NCBI RefSeq assembly: GCF_905171765.1
Contig: NC_053389.1
Coordinates: 402,180,645-402,244,644 of the forward strand
From: Bufo bufo
Lineage: Eukaryota; Chordata; Amphibia; Anura; Bufonidae
DNA length: 64,000 nucleotides
Reading direction: 5' to 3'
Of the stretch, positions 42,623 to 54,868 are shown piece by piece. The notes beneath the pieces were generated by a model that had not been told where the DNA came from, did not search any database, and worked only from the letters and a program-made list of their open reading frames with translations. Positions within the stretch are counted from its first letter, which is position 1. Each line of letters opens with the position of its first letter. The position numbers and the translations under genes are program-made.

Positions 42623-45062
42623 GACTAATAAAACTGGTGAACTGGAATTAGTGATGTGTGAGGAGGACTATGACATAGTTGGAATAACTGAGACATGGCT
42701 GGATGATAGCTATGACTGGGAATCTGAAACTTGTATATCTCATAAAGGAAACAGGTTCTTGGCAATAACCAAAGACAATTACCTCTCCCAACTGGTTCAG
42801 GACCTGACTAGAGGGACGGCCATACTGGACTTAGTATTAACCAATAGACCTGACAGAACAACAGACGTGCAGGTTGGGGGACACCTGGGAAATAGTGACC
42901 ATAAAGTAATAACCTTCCAATTATCATTCAAAAGAGCGTTTCTACAGGGAGGAACAAAAATACCAAACTTCAAAAAAGGTAAATTTAGCCAACTAAGAGA
43001 GGCCATAGGCCTAACTAAATGGGATAAAGTCCTCACAAATAAAAATACAGCCACAAAATGGGATATCTTTAAAAACATCCTAAAAGCTCATTGTGAGAGG
43101 TACATACCATATGGGAATAAAAGGTTAAGGAACAAAAAGAAACCAATGTGGATAAACAGAACTGTAAAAAAAGCAATAAATGACAAAAACAAAGCATATA
43201 AAACACTAAAACAGGAGGGTAGCACGGAAGCACTGAAAAACTATAAGAAAAAAAATAGAACATGTAAAAAACAAATAAAAGCGGCCAAACTAGAGACCGA
43301 GAGATTAATTGCCAAAGAGAGTAAAACTAACCCTAAAATGTTCTTCAATTATATAAATGTTAAAAAGTATAAATCTGAAGGTGTCGGCCCTTTAAGGGGT
43401 AATGAGGGGGAAGTCGCAGAGAGCGACGAGGAGAAAGAAAAGCTGTTAAATATTTTTTTCTCCAATGTATTCACTGAGGAAAATAAACTGTCAGATGAAA
43501 TGCTGAATGTTGAAATAAATTCCCCATTAAAAGTGTCCTGTCTGACCCAGGAAGAAGTACAACAGCGACTTAAAAAGATTAAAATAGACAAATCGCCAGG
43601 ACCGGATGGCATACACCCCCGTATCCTAAGGGAATTAAGTAATGTCATAGCCAGACCCTTATTTCTGATATTTGCAGATTCTATACTGACAGGGAATGTC
43701 CCACAGGATTGGCGCATGGCAAATGTGGTGCCAATATTCAAAAAGGGTCCAAAAACAGAGCATGGAAACTATAGGCCGGTAAGTTTAACATCTGTTGTGG
43801 GTAAACTGTTTGAAGGTTTTCTGAGAGATGCTATGTTAGAGCATCTTAACGGAAATAAGCAAATAACGCCATATCAGCATGGCTTCGTGAGGGATCTGTC
43901 ATGTCAAACTAATTTAATCAGTTTCTATGAGGAGGTAAGTTCTAGACTTGACAGCGGCGAATCAATGGATGTCGTGTATCTGGACTTCTCCAAAGCATTT
44001 GACACTGTACCACATAAAAGGTTAGTATATAAAATGAGAATGCTCGGACTGGGAGAAAACATCTGTATGTGGGTAAGTAACTGGCTCAATGATAGAAAAC
44101 AGAGGGTGGTTATTAACGGTACACACTCAGATTGGGTCACTGTCACTAGTGGAGTACCTCAGGGGTCAATATTGGGCCCTATTCTCTTCAATATATTTAT
44201 TAATGATCTTGTAGAAGGCTTGCATAGTAAAATATAAATTTTCGCAGATGACACTAAACTGTGTAAAGTAATTAACACTGAAGAGGACAGTACTACTACA
44301 GAGGGATCTGGATAGATTGCAGGCTTGGGCAGATAAGTGGCAGATGAGGTTTAACACTGACAAATGTAAGGTTATGCACATGGGAAGGAATAATCCAAGT
44401 CACCCGTACATACTAAATGGTAAAACACTCGGTAACACTGACATGGAAAAGGATCTAGGAATTTTAATAAACAGCAAACTAAGCTGCAAAAAACAGTGTC
44501 AGGCAGCTGCTGCCAAGGCCAATAAGATAATGGGTTGCATCAAAAGGGGCATAGATGCCCGTGATGAGAACATATTCCTACTACTTTACAAATCATTAGT
44601 CAGACCACACATAGAGTACTGTGTACAGTTCTGGGCTCCAGTGAACAAGGCAGACATAGCAGAGCTGGAGAGGGTCCAGAGGAGGGCAACTAAAGTAATA
44701 ACTGGAATGGGGCAACTACAGTACCCTGAAAGATTATCAAAATTAGGGTTATTCACGTTAGAAAAAAAGACGACTGAGGGGAGATCTAATTACTATGTAT
44801 AAATATATCAGGGGTCAGTACAGAGATCTATCCCATCATCTATTTATCCCCAGGACTGTGACTGTGACGAGGGGACATCCTCTGCGTTTGGAGGAAAGAA
44901 GGTTTGTACACAAACATAGAAAATGATTCTTTACGGTAAGAGCAGTGAGACTATGGAACTCTCTGCCTGAGGAGGTGGTGATGGTGAGTACAATAAAGGA
45001 ATTCAAGAGGGGCCTGGATGTATTTCTGGAGTGTAATAATATTACAGGCTATAGCTACTAGA
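42623..45062 (+). pseudogene. CR1-type endonuclease-reverse transcriptase
   Basis: The frame starts at [17 protein letters not shown] of the endonuclease and jumps to a segment before [18 protein letters not shown], so about 100 residues are deleted in between. RT blocks are [48 protein letters not shown] and [17 protein letters not shown] at 44235-44237 falls just before the catalytic FADD box. After a further stop and shift near 44310 the frame encodes LQAWADKWQMRFN and YKSLVRPHIEYCVQFW. Another shift near 44770 leads to LRLEERRF and a C-terminal stop near 45062. Inactive. Confidence 0.9.
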
Positions 45063-45264
45063 GAGGGGTCATTGATCCAGGGAGTTATCTAATTGCCTGA
45101 TTGGAGTCGGGAAGGAATTTTTTATTCCCTTAAAGTGAGGAAAATTGGCTTCTACCTCACAGTTTTTTTTTGCCTTCCTCTGGATCAACTTGCAGGATGA
45201 CAGGCCGTACTGGATGGACAAATGTCTTTTTTCGGCCTTATGTACTATGTTACTATGTTACTAT
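42623..45264 (+). mobile_element. CR1-clade LINE, 5' truncated, inserted in Tc1 #2
   Basis: It starts inside the endonuclease domain and ends in a short array of an 8-bp unit (TATGTTAC, 45246-45264), the tail style of CR1-type LINEs. The flanking GCCT (42619-42622 and 45265-45268) may be a short target duplication. The noncoding 3' part contains TTGGAGTCGGGAAGGAATTT and TTCCTCTGGATCAACTTGC blocks. Confidence 0.8.
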
Positions 45265-45720
45265 GCCTCCCACTTGTTAAGGGACCAAAAGTAATGGGAC
45301 AGAATAATAATCATAAATCAAACTTTCACTTTTTAATACTTGGTTGCAAATCCTTTGCAGTCAATTACAGCCTGAAGTCTGGAACGCATAGACATCACCA
45401 GATGCTGGGTTTCATCCCTGGTGATGCTCTGCCAGGCCTCTATTGCAACTGTCTTCAGTTCCTGCTTGTTTTTGGGGCATTTTGCCTTCAGTTTTGTCTT
45501 CAGCAAGTGAAATGCATGCTCAATCGGATTCAGGTCAGGTGATTCACTTGGCCATTGCATAACATTCCACTTCTTTCCCTTAAAAAACTCTTTGGTTGGT
45601 TTTGCAGTATGCTTTGGATCATTGTCCATCTGCACTGTGAAGCACCGTCCAATGAGTTCTGAAGCATTTGGCTGAATATGAGCAGATAATATTGCCTGAA
45701 ACACTTCAGAATTCATCCAC
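45265..45720 (-). mobile_element. Tc1-like element #2, right segment (truncated)
   Basis: The terminal repeat resumes after the CR1 tail and leads into the minus-strand transposase 3' end. The element is cut at about 45720, just before the palindrome, so its 5' half is missing. Confidence 0.85.
45333..45716 (-). pseudogene. Tc1 #2 transposase, C-terminal part
   Basis: 127 codons open on the minus strand. They include the second catalytic Asp in VQMDNDPKHTA and the Glu in [11 protein letters not shown], and end at a stop near 45333. The DNA-binding domains and first Asp are missing because the element is cut at 45720. No frameshift lies in the remaining part. Confidence 0.9.
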
Positions 45721-45727
45721 TAGTAGT

Positions 45728-45954
45728 GAAGTTAAATTAGATAAAAGTTATCATAATTTGATTTACATTATTTGAATTGTACCAGGTCAGCTTCACTTTC
45801 ATGAACACTAGCTCTAAAGTTGGCAAACTTATTTTTTCAATGTGTCTCCTTTATATCTTTTGCTGTTTTCCTTTATGTATAGTGCAGAAATATTGTTCTC
45901 TTGTTCTCTTGATTAATGGAAACTATCAAGATGCTGCCGTAGACAAATCTATTA
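45728..45954 (+). repeat. Left arm of a 454-bp palindrome
   Basis: Its reverse complement matches 47586-47811 at well over 90 percent by eye. The arm ends ...CAAATCTATTA, the TA being the Tc1 #3 target. Confidence 0.95.
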
Positions 45955-47585
45955 CACTGAACAAAAATATAAACGCAACACTTTCGGTTTTGCTCCCATT
46001 TTGCATGAGCTGAACTCAATGATCTGAAACATTTTCTACATACACAAAAGACCCATTACTCTCAAATATTGTTTACAAATCTGTCTAAATCTGTGTTAGT
46101 GAGCACTTCTCCTTTGCCGAGATAATCTATCCCACCTCATAGGTGTGGCATATCAAGGTGCTGATTAGACAGCATGAATATTGCACAGGTGTGCCTTAGA
46201 CTGCCCACAATAAAAGCCCACTCTGAAATGTGCAGTTTGATCACACAGCACATTGCCACAGATTTTGCAACGTTTGAGGGCGTGTGCAATTGGCATGCTG
46301 ACTGCAGAAATGTCTACCAAAGCTGTTGCCCGTGCAATGAATGTTCATTTTTCTACCATAAGCTGTCTCCAAAGGCGTTTCAGAGAATTTGGCAGTACAT
46401 CTAACCGGCTTCACAACCTCAGACCACGTGTAACCACACCAGCCCAAGACCTCCACATCCAGCATGTTCAACTCCATGATCGTCTGAGACCAGCCATCCG
46501 GATAGCTGCAGCAACAATCGGTTTTTATAACCAAAGAATTTTTGCACAAACTGTCAGAAACCATCATAGGGAAGCTTATCTATGTGCTTGTCTTCCTCAT
46601 CGGGGTCTGTACCTGACTGCAGTTCGTCGTTGTAACCGACTTGAGTGGAAAAATGCTCACATTCAATGGCGCCTGGCACTTTGCAGAGGCGTTCTGTTCA
46701 CGGATGAGTCCTGGTTTTCACTTTTCAGGGCAGATGGCAGACAGCGTGTGTGGCGTCGTGTGGGTGAGTGGTTTGCTGACGTCAACATTGTGGATCGAGT
46801 GGCCTATGGTGGCGGTGGGGTTATGGTATGGGCAGGCGTATGTTATGGACAACAAACATAGGTGCATTTTATTGATGGCATTTTGAATGCACAGAGATAC
46901 CGTGACGAGATCCTGAGGCCCATTGTTGTGCCATTCATCCACGACCATCACCTCATGTTGCAGCATGATGATGCATGGCCCCATATTGCAAGGATCTGTA
47001 CACAATTCCTGGAAACTGAAAACATCCCAGTTCTTGCATGGCCAGCATACTCACCGGACATGTAACCCATTGAGCATGTTTGGGATGCTCTGGATCAGCG
47101 TATACGACAGCGTGTTCCAGTTCCTGCCAATATTCTGCAACTTTGCACAGCTATTGAAGAGGAGTGGACCAACATTCCACTGGTCACAATCAGCAACCTT
47201 ATCAACTCTATGCAACGGAGATGTGTTGCACTGCGTGTGGCAAATTGTGGCCACACCAGATACTGACTGGTTTTCTGACCCCCTCCCCCCCTCCACAGTA
47301 AGGCAACACTGTGCACATTTCAGAGTGGTCTTTATTGTGGGCAGTCTAGGGCTGTGCAATATTCATGCTATCTGATCAGCACCTTGATATGCCACACCTG
47401 TGAGGTGGGATGGATTATCTCGGCAAAGGAGAAGTGCTCACTAACACAGATTTAGACAGATTTGTGAACAATATTTGAGAGTAATGGGTCTTTTGTGTAT
47501 GTGGAAAATGTTTCAGATCTTTGAGTTCAACTCATGCAAAATGGGAGCAAAACCGAAAGTGTTGCGTTTATATTTTTGTTCAGTG
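45955..47585 (+). mobile_element. Tc1-like element #3, at the axis of the palindrome
   Basis: It begins CACTGAACAAAAATATAAACG and ends with the inverse GTTTATATTTTTGTTCAGTG, flanked by TA (45953-45954 and 47586-47587). The inverted terminal regions are about 255 bp long and similar throughout. The plus-strand transposase lies between them. Confidence 0.95.
46253..47266 (+). pseudogene. Tc1 #3 transposase, two in-frame stops
   Basis: The conserved protein start falls on TTG at 46253, so the original ATG is probably lost. The frame stays constant to a TGA at 47264-47266. It carries the paired DNA-binding region (TKAVARAMNVHFSTIS), FTDESWF (Asp 1), a degraded second-Asp block QHDDAWPH, and the PIEHVW Glu block. 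In-frame stops are a TAG at 46859-46861 and a TAA at 47063-47065, the latter two codons before the block with the catalytic Glu. Length (about 338 codons) fits Tc1. Inactive. Confidence 0.92.
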
Positions 47586-47811
47586 TAATAGATTTGTCTA
47601 CGGCAGAATCTTGATAGTTTCCATTAATCAAGAGAACAAAAGAACAATATTTCTGCACTATACATATAGGAAAACAGCAAAAGATATAAAGGAGAGACAT
47701 TGAAAAAAATTAGTTTACCAACTTTAGAGCTAGTGTTCATCAAAGTGAAGCTGACCTGGCACAATTTAAATAATGTAAATCAAATTATGAAGTTTTATCT
47801 AATTTAACTTC
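47586..47811 (-). repeat. Right arm of the palindrome
   Basis: TAATAGATTTGTCTACGGCAG at the axis is the complement of the left arm's inner end. The arm ends at ATTTAACTTC (47811). There is no coding capacity. Confidence 0.95.
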
Positions 47812-48857
47812 ATAACAAAATGACATAGATGCCCTTTTCCATGTGGCATTCTTCATAGTAAGCTTTCTAGTACTAAAGGAAAAATGATAATGTATTAGTT
47901 CCCCACACGCTGTTATATGCATCTGGGAGTATATCTTATATACCTGTATATATCATAAACATAGATTATAAATGTATTTTTGACAAATACAGAGACCTCT
48001 TCCATAATACATAGACCTAGCAGGTTATTAGAATTGGGAAAGTAGACTATAATAAATTGAATTGCTTGAAACTATAAAATGATTACAGGGATGTCCAGTG
48101 GGGCCTATCTCATAATATTCTCTATATCAGTTATGGATATTTTTGAATTTAGTCCCCCTTCTCCATCTAATCATCTATAGCATATTGTTTAAGACTGTTT
48201 TGAGCTGGTAACATTTCTTCATATATTTTTTTGCTTTGATTTGGAGATAAACTGTAATTTACTATTTTGCTCTAGAGGTCATTGATACTTTATACGAGTA
48301 TTGGTAGACAAGCACATTTAAGATTCTGCATCTACACAAATTCTGTATTGTTTAAAACTTTTGTAGAGGAATTATTTTCTTACATTTAGAATGAGAATGT
48401 CAAATGTAAGAAAACTGAGGAAAAAATTGATGCACCACAGATCTATAAAACAAAGCAGAGCTCAGTAAGGTTTATGTTGGTGGTGGTGGTGTGGGGGGTG
48501 GGGTGGTTAAAAGGGACAACTGCTTTTTAAAGAGACTTTGTCACCTTGAAAATTAGCTTGAATCTGTAATTTTGTTTGTTTCTAGTCACTTGTGTTCCAC
48601 CAAATGGGCTGAGTGCGCATGCTGATGGAGTCCTAGGAGTCCTCTGCATTATATTGCTTTAACTTTGGTGTTCTATCTATGCATTGTCATGTAGCACATA
48701 TCCATTTTGTGTGTGTACAGGCGGGGAATGCAAATGAGTAGAGCCATAAAAATGACTTTTTAATAATTTACTAATTATTGTGGTTTTGGAGATGATAGAC
48801 TCTGAGTTTTACAGTACATTAAAATTCCTTTTTCCCTGCGCCTCTTGATTCTATATA
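47812..48857. other. Unassigned AT-rich spacer
   Basis: It holds a short GGT/GGGGT-rich run at about 48477-48506 and otherwise ordinary AT-rich sequence. No gene or element ends are recognised. Confidence 0.6.
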
Positions 48858-50438
48858 CACTGCTCAAAAAAATAAAGGGAACACTTAAACAACACAATGT
48901 AACTCCAAGTCAATCACACTTCTGTGAAATCAAACTGTCCACTTAGGAAGCAATACTGAGTGACAATCAATTTCAAATGCTGTTGTGCAAATTGGATAGA
49001 CAACAGGTGGAAATTATAGGCAATTAGCAAGACACCCCCAATAAAGGAGTGGTTCTGCAGGTGGTGACCACAGACACTTCTCAGTTCCTATGGTTCCTGG
49101 CTGATGTTTTGGTCACTTCTGAATGCTGGCAGTGCTTTCACTCTAGTGGTAGCATGAGACGGAGTCTACAACCCACACAAGTGGCTCAGGTAGTGCAGCT
49201 TATCCAGGATGGCACATCAATGTGAGCTGTGGCAAGAAGGTTTGCTGTGTCTGTCAGAGTAGTGTCCAGAGCATGGAGGTGCTACCAGGAGACAGGCCAG
49301 TACATCAGGAGACGTGGAGGAGGCCGTAGGAGGGCAACAACCCAAAAGCAGGACCGCTACCTCCGCCTTTGTGCAAGGAGGAACAGGAGGAGCACTGCCA
49401 GATCCCTGCAAAATTACCTCCAGCAGGCCACAAATGTGCATGTGTCTGCTCAAACGGTCAGAAACAGACTCCATGAGGATGATATGAGGGCCCGACGTCC
49501 ACAGGTGGGGGTTGTGCTTGCAGCCCAACACCGTGCAGAACGTTTGGCATTTGTCAGAGAACACCAAGATTGGCAAATTCGCCACTGGTGCCCTGTGCTC
49601 TTCAAAGATGAAAGCAGGTTCACACTGAGCACATGTGACAGACGTGACAGAGTCTGGAGACGCCGTGGGGAATGTTCTGCTGCCTGCAACATCCTCCAGC
49701 ATGACCGGTTTGGCATTGGGTCAGTAATGGTGTGGGGTGGCATTTCTTTGGAGGGCCGCACAGCCCTCCATGTGCTCGCCAGAGGTAGCCTGACTGCCAT
49801 TAGGTACCGAGATGAGATCCTCAGACCCCTTGTGAGACCATATGCTGGTGCGGTTGGCCCTGGGCTCCTCCTAATGCAAGACAATGCTAGACCTCATGTG
49901 GCTGGAGTGTGTCAGCAGTTCCTGCAAGACGAAGGCATTGATGCTATGGACTGGCCCGCCCGTTCCCCAGACCTGAATCCAATTGAGCACATCTGGGACA
50001 TCATGTCTCGCTCTATCCACCAATGTCACGTTGCACCACAGACTGTCCAGGAGTTGGTAGATGCTTTAGTCCAGGTCTGGAAGGAGATCCCTCAGGAGAC
50101 CGTCTGCCACCTCATCAGGAGCATGCACAGGCGTTGTAGGGAGGTCATACAGGCACGTGGAGGCCACACACACTACTGAGCCTCATTTTGACTTGTTTTA
50201 AGGACATTACATCAAAGTTGGATCAGCCTGTAGTGTGTTTTTCCACTTTAATTTTGAGTGTGACTCCAAATCCAGACCTCCATGGGTTAAAAAAATTGAT
50301 TTCCATTTTTTTATTTTTGTGTGATTTTGTTGTCAGCACATTCAACTATGTAAAGAACAAAGTATTTCAGAATAATATTTAATTAATTCAGATCTAGGAT
50401 GTGTTATTTTTGTGTTCCCTTTATTTTTTTGAGCAGTG
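48858..50438 (+). mobile_element. Tc1-like element #4, complete
   Basis: The termini are CACTGCTCAAAAAAATAAAG at 48858 and the inverse CTTTATTTTTTTGAGCAGTG ending at 50438. TA flanks both ends inside TATA. It is 1581 bp with a central plus-strand transposase. This is the best-preserved autonomous-type element in the window. Confidence 0.97.
49154..50179 (+). pseudogene. Tc1 #4 transposase, intact except one stop codon
   Basis: An ATG at 49154 opens the frame ([12 protein letters not shown]). A TGA at 49223-49225 is codon 24. The frame is then open to the TGA at 50177-50179, giving about 341 codons. It shows the helix-turn-helix region ([21 protein letters not shown]), a basic GGGRRR linker, FKDESRF (Asp 1), LMQDNARPH (Asp 2) and [11 protein letters not shown] (Glu), so the DD34E triad is complete. 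The stop sits where Arg is likely, and CGA to TGA is the usual CpG decay. Translation from a downstream start would lose the first helix-turn-helix. Confidence 0.93.
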
Positions 50439-51278
50439 TATATTCATGAAAAATAGTCTAAAGATCAATTTTAGGAGTCTGATAGTGGCTTTCTCCCCTC
50501 TCCCATTGACAAAACATGCAAGCTCAGGGGGTTGGGAGATATACAGTAGTTGTCAGTCGAACAAGGCTTAAGGCTGACCAAACTCCTAAGATACCCGTTG
50601 GCCAAACATGCTTTCATCCAACGACTCTCTCTCCCCCAGCTTAATTGTGTGTTCATTCCTTCTGAACTGGTAGAGGTGAGTAAGCAGCTGCCAGACACCA
50701 CTGGTAATGTTTTACCCCTGTAGAACAAAAGGATTGGAAATGTAGAAATCTGACAGCCTGATCTTTATCGAAGGCCCCATACACATTAGATGATGGACTG
50801 GTCCAGCTAAACTCAGATGGGTTTGACTGATGTAAGTCTAATGTCTTTGACTACCTTAAAGGGTTATTCCTATTTATCCACAGAACATGCATGCTTGGCT
50901 CTCTCCATTAATTTCTTTGGAAGTTATATTTTTGGACATCCCATAAAATTGAATGTAGAGAGGCCACCTCTCTATTCACCATATTCTAGATGGGGCCTTG
51001 TACTCGAGATAGGAATAGTTCCCAACCGTGGGAGCCTATAAAGCAGCACAAGGATTCCCTATGATCCCATAAAATATAGCTGAAATCAATCCATATGCTT
51101 CTTTATTGGGAAAGCACAGATCAGAAGGCTCTATAGCAAGAATAATCTATGGGCCCCTTGCTCACCAACATCAGTCATTGAACATCCTCTTACATCTCTT
51201 AAACAATATATGAATAATTGGGATCTGTGAAAGTTATTAGCTCAGGTCCTCCACAGTATGGCATTATAAAGAACATTA
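50439..51278. other. Unassigned spacer
   Basis: Moderate GC sequence without a convincing ORF. No terminal repeats, target duplications or RNA genes are recognised. Confidence 0.55.
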
Positions 51279-51483
51279 TACAGATGACTGTATCTCAGAT
51301 TGGCGCAAAACACACCTCTTCAGGACACTAGTAAAGAAATCTTCTTATTTATTGCATATTATTTTTACCAAATAAAAACGGTTTTTATTTTGAAAAAAGA
51401 ATATGCAAAAAAGAAGAAAATTTCCTTACGAGTGTCCTGAGGAGGTGTGTTTTGCACCAATCTGAGATACAGTCATCTGTATA
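51279..51483. repeat. Inverted repeat, arms about 53 bp, AT-rich loop
   Basis: The left arm is about 51279-51331 (TACAGATGACTGTATCTCAG...CAGGACACT) and the right arm about 51431-51483 (AGTGTCCTGAGG...CTGTA). The arms differ at a few positions. The loop is AT-rich with TTTT and AAAA runs. It could be a small foldback element. Confidence 0.85.
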
Positions 51484-54211
51484 TTGCGAGTTCCTTTGGA
51501 GAAGGCTGGGCCCCATCTCATGAAGCTTCTGGATATGACGGCAGCATACCCTTCCATTGGACACATTTTATCTACATAAGCACGGTAGAGTTGTGCCTAA
51601 TTATAGCACAACTCTATAAGGTAAGCCTCCATTTTTTAACCTTTTTTTGCTCCATTAATTTGGAACCCACTACCCTATGGTGCGCTTTCTGTGTTTGCTT
51701 TCCTAGCAAAATTCGCCCGATTATAGAAATTATAAAGAACATGACATACATTTTTTTATTTTTTTTTGGTTAATAAAAAAAACAACAACAAACAAAAAAC
51801 ACAACTCTTTCATTCCTTCTTATGGGATCAGAGCAATGTAGACATATTATGGATAGATAAAAGTATCTACTATAGCTGTATATGGCCATGAATATAAAAC
51901 CTAAGAAGAAAGATATTTTGATAATACATCTTAAAATGCTTTTACTTATTATACTAATGCTTTGTGAACCGTGTACCATAGCATGGACACTATATTTATA
52001 GTACACTGTGGATGTAGCTTAATAAAATATACATGCCTTTATCAATAGACATATATATTAAATGTTTTAGAGCTTTTGCCATTACCAGTAAATTGTATTG
52101 TTCCACATTGTAGATTAGCAGAATGGCTTATTTCTAGCGTGTCCTTTTCCCAGGCTGCACTACATTCACAGATGGAGTCCTGATAGTTTATAGGGCCCTG
52201 GTGTACTTCTTATGGTTCATTACTTCCTTAAATCTCGTACATTTAAATTTACATATCAGGCTTTCTGACAGCACGGATAGCCAAGGGAATACTGTAATCA
52301 TAAAGGAGTGTCACATTATGATTTTACAATGAAATATTTAGGATTTACCCTGGTGGGAATACAAAATCACATTAGATCAGCATGACACTGAATTAGTTTT
52401 AATTTGGAAAATAAACACCCATTAGAAAATGGTTAAATGATTAAGTTGTTCAATGCCACATTCAGAATTTATTTGAGTTTATTTGCTCATTTTATGTTCT
52501 GCAGTTCAATATACTATTATAGTATAGAGTAAATTAGTTGCATTCTAACCTTTGACATCTTCAGAATCTCTAGGAGCGCAGAATAGTGTAGGGACAGACC
52601 TGCCTATTTCCATAATCTGTTGCTCCTGGGATAGCATTCAGTAGTGTTAGAATAATGTCCTACAAAAGCATGCAGTGCCCACCAGCACTGTGGGAGAGAT
52701 GAGTCCAATGCTGCTCACTGCTCCCACCCTCCCTCACCTCTGGACAATGAGTTAGTTTTTGCTCCTTTTGGGCAAAAGGAAAGAAATCTGTCAATCATTG
52801 ACCGGAGGTGGGGAGTGGGGCCACATGCAGCATTGGATTCATCTTCCTTGCAGCTCTGGTGGGCACTGCGGGATTCAGCAGGTCAGAACTCTAGGAGTGT
52901 TGACTGCCATTGCAGTAGTGACAAATCCCTGATATCAGCGGGTCCATCACTACACTATGCTGCCCTCTATGAGGAAAAGTTGATAGGTTCCCTTTAAGTT
53001 AAAAAGATTCAAAGCCCAGTGTTAACCAATATGGCCAAAGTTAGACTGAGTTCCTGAGGCCCACCAGAGAAAATGATTATGAGGTTCAGTGAGGTGATGG
53101 AGCGACCTCTCTGGATATACATATATCCCTCTTAGTTTCCTCAGATTCCGAATTTTTAGGAAAATATGTACTTGTTTCTCTTAATTTTTTACAAACATTT
53201 GCATTTTCTCTTCCCAACCCTAAGATTTTGAACACAAGGACAGCAGGAGCAAATAATGTCAGAATGAAAATTACATATAGCTATAGGTAAAAAATGAGCT
53301 CTCATTTGGATGCAAATGAGCTCTTAACAAGCTCTGCCTCTAATTCTACCAGATGTAAGGCAGCTGTCCTATAAGTCAATGTTCGACCCTTTAAAAAAGC
53401 GTTGAGACATGGCTCGGATATTAAATAAGCCAGCACCTGATTTGCAGGCAACTGTTTCGGGTGATTGTTTCCCATCAATGCAGAGCAGAGAGTACGGACT
53501 TGAAGGGGTTGTCCGACAAAAAATATTCTACAGTTTACATACCAGCACCTGTATCTGATTACTTTTGTAATTGCATATAATTAAAAAAAATTGTATAGCT
53601 ACTAAAATATTCAATAAAATGTATCTGCATAGTGCTACTTAATTTCTTATTTCTTTGACCGGCTAATTAAGAAGGCCGCACATGTTCAGTTTGATCTTGC
53701 AACTGCCTCCTGAGCTGTAGCAGATAAGACACACCCCTTGAGCTGTCAGCTTCTGGGATTTTGGCCTTTCAGATGTTGTGCTTACAAATGATCACAGCAT
53801 CTGAGGAGTTAAATGCTCGCAATTGATTAGACCCGGGCATCTGATGTGTGAAATAGCAGGCATCCAGTTGCTATGGTGCTTGCTCTGCATTGGAGCCAAC
53901 AACATCTTTAAAAACCTTCACATGTCTGGAAGTGGTTAAATTCCCTTCCCTTTCTACAAACACTGAACAATAATATTGACAATTTACTTTGGGAATAGTA
54001 CAGTATTGGCACCACTAAGATTTAAGCCTACTAATTTTATTTAAGTTAAAAAATGCAGGTTCAAATAAGACCTTTCTTTACTGTTAAGACATATGTTGCA
54101 AATGTGAAATACGATTATTCTCCCCCCTTACACCACCAATTTAACGATGCAGGAAAGACCTGTAAGATTTGCACAATATAATTTGTTTTTAATTTAACTG
54201 GTATATAAATG
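51484..54211. other. Unassigned spacer containing one imperfect inverted repeat
   Basis: Apart from an inverted repeat at 52667-52718/52826-52874 (GCAGTGCCCACCAG facing CTGGTGGGCACTGC), I see no gene. The stretch AGGTTCCCTTTAAGTT near 52986 and AAGGGGTTGTCCGAC near 53503 resemble frog interspersed-repeat ends, without visible partners. Confidence 0.55.
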
Positions 54212-54290
54212 GCGTTTAGAGGTGAGCGAAGTTTTGAAAATGAGTTTCGGCAACTTTGCCAAAGTTAGCCAAGAAATTTGATTTGTTACT
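54212..54290. mobile_element. hAT terminal fragment
   Basis: TAGAGGTGAGCGAAGTTTTG has the TAGRG-TGAGCGAA style of hAT ends seen elsewhere in the window. It abuts the end of hAT2 at 54291, so it is probably a truncated older copy. Confidence 0.4.
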
Positions 54291-54868
54291 AGAGTTGAGC
54301 GGACACCTAAATGTTTGTGTTCGGCAGGTTCGGCCGAACTTGAAAAAAGAGTTCAGGTTCAGGACCCGAACTTGACCCGCACTAGAACCCGAACCCGAAC
54401 CCCATTGAAGTCAATGGGGACCCGAACTTTTGGCCACTAAAATGGCTCTAAAATAACCCTGGAAAGAGCTAGAGGGCTGCAAAAGGCAGCAAAATGTGCT
54501 TAAAAGCATAGCAAATGCTCTGCAAACAAATGTGGATAGGGAAATGAATTAAAAAAACATAAATGACCTTAAAAAATATAAAAATTAGGAATGATGTAGG
54601 AGGAAGAGGTTGAGGAGGCGGTGAATGGGTGGATGTGGCGGTGTAGGCTCACGTGGCGGTCTAGGTGGAAGCGGCGGTGAAGGAGGAATAGGTAGCCAAC
54701 ACAGATGTGTGTTATATTGCATTTTTACATGGGGGTATCCCCCAAAAAATTGGGACATATAAAAAAAATAAAAATGAATAAGTGCACTTGAGTACAAGGA
54801 TGGATGGTTGAGGCTGTTAGAACTGTCTATTCTGCACAAGGTACAGACAAGTCTTGTGGGATCCAGGC

